This document shows positions 61,986 through 64,000 of a stretch of 64,000 nt of DNA, one piece after another. The position numbers and the translations under genes were made by a program. Positions within the stretch are counted from its first letter, which is position 1, and the number at the start of each line of letters is the position of its first letter. A model generated the notes under the pieces. It was not told the origin of the DNA. It made no database searches and was given only the letters and a program-made list of their open reading frames with translations. The stretch comes from an uncultured Lachnospiraceae bacterium (GTDB lineage: Bacteria > Bacillota > Clostridia > Lachnospirales > Lachnospiraceae). The stretch covers positions 4,112 to 68,111 of the forward strand of contig CAJUBE010000025.1 of the NCBI GenBank assembly GCA_910584725.1, in the 5' to 3' direction.

Positions 61986-63332
61986 GTGCAGAAAAAACTA
62001 TTTCGTTTGAGTGTACCGATCTTTGTGGAAGCCATCATGAATACGATTATAGGAAGCGTTGACACCATCATGCTTTCCTCTTACAGTGATGACGCGGTGG
62101 CGGCGGTCAGTATAGCGAATCAGATTCTTTTTCTCATTCAGGTACTCGCTTGTATCGTGACTACCGGCACGAGCATTTTGTGCGCACAGTACATCGGTGC
62201 CCAAAAAACAGAAGAGGAGCAGAATGATTTGATCACGGCGTCCATACTGTTGAATGTGGGCATGGGAGTTGTGCTTACAGTCCTGATGTCTGTGTTTTAC
62301 CCGGTGATTTTACGTTTTTTAAACTTGTCGGGACAGGTCAGGAGTTATGCGGGAGAATATCTCGGCGTGCTCAACGGGTTTTTATGGGTGCAGCTGCTTT
62401 ATTTTATTTTTTCTGCGGTGCTGAAATCTTACGGCAGGACAACGCAGTGCATGTATGTTTCCATAGGCATGAATGTATGCAATATTGTACTGAATTATCT
62501 GCTGATTTTTGGGAAATTTGGTCTGCCTGCCATGGGCATCCGGGGAGCGGCGATTGCTACCGTAGCGGGAAGGGTTTTTGGCTTTCTGATACTTGTGTGG
62601 ATTTTATTTGACGTGAGAGGGAAGCAGTTTCAGTGGAAAATATGTTGGGAAAAAATGGTTCCCAATATGCGCAAAGTCATTACCTATGGGATGCCGGCAG
62701 CAGGAGAGCAGATTTCCTATAATTTAGCGCAGTTTCTGGTCATGGTTTTCGTAACCATGATGGGAATGAAAGCGGTCACGGCGCAGTCGTACATAAATAC
62801 CTGCGTGCGCTTCATTTATGTTTTCTCGGTGTCGCTTGGACAGGGAACGGCTATTATGATCGGATGGAGCGCGGGCGCTGGAGAATATGGGAAGGCTGAC
62901 GAAGAATGCCGCTTTGCCGGAAAGTGTACCTTTGCCTTCAGTATGGCTATGATGGCGGTTATGTTTGTTTTCAGGAACCGGATGTTTTCCCTGTTTACAT
63001 CTGACCCTGAGATATTGGTATTAGCCGGTACTGTTTTGCTTGCAAATTTTCTGTTGGAGTGCGGGCGCAGCCAGAATCTGGTCTATGTGGCTTCTCTCCG
63101 TGCGGTAGGGGACGTGAAGTTTCCCTTTTATATTGGGATTGTCTCCATGTGGTGCGTTGCGGTAGGGGGCAGCTATCTTCTGGGAATTGTTTTGCATATG
63201 GGACTTTTGGGCGTATGGATTGCGCAGGGGATGGATGAGTGTCTGCGTGCCGCCGCTATGTGGATTCGCTGGAAAAGGAAAGGCTATACGCAGATTGAGG
63301 GAGTGGAATCATGGAAAAAACAATGCAGGTAA
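61986..63332 (+). CDS. MATE family efflux transporter
   Basis: The 448-residue protein has twelve hydrophobic segments with the MATE features SVDTIMLSSYSDDAVAAVSIANQ in helix 2 and a matching second half. It starts with GTG after GAAGGTG. It is 138 bases from the divergent AraC regulator gene, which probably controls it. Substrate unknown. Its last 22 bases overlap the kinase-like gene. Confidence 0.92.
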   Translation: MQKKLFRLSVPIFVEAIMNTIIGSVDTIMLSSYSDDAVAAVSIANQILFLIQVLACIVTTGTSILCAQYIGAQKTEEEQNDLITASILLNVGMGVVLTVLMSVFYPVILRFLNLSGQVRSYAGEYLGVLNGFLWVQLLYFIFSAVLKSYGRTTQCMYVSIGMNVCNIVLNYLLIFGKFGLPAMGIRGAAIATVAGRVFGFLILVWILFDVRGKQFQWKICWEKMVPNMRKVITYGMPAAGEQISYNLAQFLVMVFVTMMGMKAVTAQSYINTCVRFIYVFSVSLGQGTAIMIGWSAGAGEYGKADEECRFAGKCTFAFSMAMMAVMFVFRNRMFSLFTSDPEILVLAGTVLLANFLLECGRSQNLVYVASLRAVGDVKFPFYIGIVSMWCVAVGGSYLLGIVLHMGLLGVWIAQGMDECLRAAAMWIRWKRKGYTQIEGVESWKKQCR

Positions 63333-63883
63333 ACGGTAGGGAATTTACGATCATAAAATTGTTGGGAAAAGGGAAGGGCGGGTATTCTTATCTGGCTTCG
63401 GACGGACAGCGGCAGTATGTACTAAAACAGATTCACCACGAGCCTTGCGATTATTATCAGTTCGGGAATAAGATGGAGGCGGAAACAAGGGATTATGGCA
63501 GGCTGAAATCTGTAGGAATCAGAATGCCGGAAATGTTGGAAGTTGACATTCCACAGGAACGGATTTTGAAAGAGTATATAGATGGGGAAACCATATTTGA
63601 TCTGGTGCTCGCGGATAAAATGAAACAGGAATATCTGGAACAGGTCAGGGAAATGTGTAGAGTATTGTATGCGGCGCATATCAATATTGATTATTTTCCC
63701 ACCAATTTTGTCGTTCAGAATGAGGAATTGTATTATATTGATTTTGAATGCAATGATTATATGGACGAATGGAATTTTGAGAATTGGGGAATCAAGTACT
63801 GGTCTAAGACGGATGCGTTTAGGGAGTATGTGGAGACGCATGAATCCACGTGCTTCGGAGGACCAAATATGCCTGCTATGTAA
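63311..63883 (+). CDS. Small protein-kinase-like protein
   Basis: The 190-residue protein has a glycine-rich start (LLGKGKGGYSYLA, about 17-29), a Lys in YVLKQIHH, the catalytic-loop-like HINIDYFPTNFV (about 127-138) and YYIDFECN where DFG-type sequence is expected. This is the reduced eukaryotic-like/aminoglycoside-kinase fold. Size is about two-thirds of a full kinase. Function unknown; overlap with the MATE gene suggests joint expression. Confidence 0.75.
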   Translation: MEKTMQVNGREFTIIKLLGKGKGGYSYLASDGQRQYVLKQIHHEPCDYYQFGNKMEAETRDYGRLKSVGIRMPEMLEVDIPQERILKEYIDGETIFDLVLADKMKQEYLEQVREMCRVLYAAHINIDYFPTNFVVQNEELYYIDFECNDYMDEWNFENWGIKYWSKTDAFREYVETHESTCFGGPNMPAM

Positions 63884-63952
63884 ATAAAGGGTAAGCGTCA
63901 AATCCACCGCCTTGGATAGTTAGCGCTTTTATGCCATACTCTAACGGACACG

Positions 63953-63971
63953 AAAAAACTAGTAGTTTTTT
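63953..63971 (+). terminator. Short A/T hairpin terminator
   Basis: AAAAAACTA and TAGTTTTTT form a nine-base stem with a one-base centre, giving a T-rich tail. It separates the kinase-like gene from the gene that starts at 63990. Confidence 0.6.
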
Positions 63972-63989
63972 AGAGGAGGTAGAACTATC

Positions 63990-64000
63990 ATGGATCAGAC
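63990..64000 (+). CDS. Start of an unidentified gene, cut by the window end
   Basis: ATG at 63990 with GAGGAGG twelve bases upstream begins MDQ and runs off the window. Nothing can be said about the product. Confidence 0.6.

Overview
The window reads as chromosome of a gut-type member of the Clostridia, most likely Lachnospiraceae. This is an inference from the gene families: a TSCPD-domain protein, CD3324-type regulator, DUF4173/DUF2975 cassette, YesM/YesN-type xylo-oligosaccharide locus, and GHKL/LytTR two-component systems. Ribosome binding sites are strong and AGGAGG-like, and base composition is moderate except for one clearly AT-rich block. I saw no rRNA, tRNA, CRISPR array or complete insertion sequence.

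Layout. 1-16.3 kb holds mixed housekeeping and accessory genes: an AAA ATPase, a small CD3324-type regulator, a GNAT acetyltransferase, a nucleotidyltransferase-fold protein, a minus-strand DUF2975/XRE/DUF4173 membrane cassette, a FlxA-like protein, a GHKL kinase with LytTR regulator, MgtC, exonuclease III, a secreted-polysaccharide O-acylation pair (MBOAT plus SGNH-like partner) and a DUF4358 lipoprotein.

16.5-31.5 kb is the most notable region: an AT-rich natural-product cluster. It has a complete agr-type quorum-sensing module (LytTR regulator, GHKL sensor, AgrB, AgrD). This is followed by a S8 protease, an ABC exporter, a PaaK-like adenylate-ligase homologue, a radical SAM/SPASM maturase (CcpM type), a TIGR04066-type peptide maturation protein, an acyl-carrier-related protein and an FtsX-type ABC permease with its ATPase. 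At the end lies a 59-residue Cys-rich precursor peptide (31265-31444). Near-identical 12-bp direct repeats sit upstream of both agrB and the maturation operon. The simplest reading is that the LytTR regulator switches on both, so the peptide is made in a density-dependent way.

31.7-36.1 kb holds a MATE exporter, LysR regulator, alpha/beta hydrolase and a MarR-flavodoxin operon with a consensus promoter and MarR-like operator. 36.2-45.7 kb is a sugar-activation and glycan locus: class II aldolase, tandem nucleotidyltransferase, a GT-C membrane protein fused to a uridine-kinase-like domain, HAD phosphatase, GT2, a GDPD-like enzyme and a GT39-type transferase. 45.8-49.9 kb carries small conserved proteins, MurG and glucose-6-phosphate isomerase. 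50-60 kb is a xylo-oligosaccharide utilisation locus (GH43, YesM/YesN-type sensor-regulator, solute-binding protein, two permeases, GH8). 60-64 kb holds a DUF3990 remnant, an XRE regulator, an AraC regulator divergent from a second MATE exporter, a kinase-like protein and the first bases of another gene.
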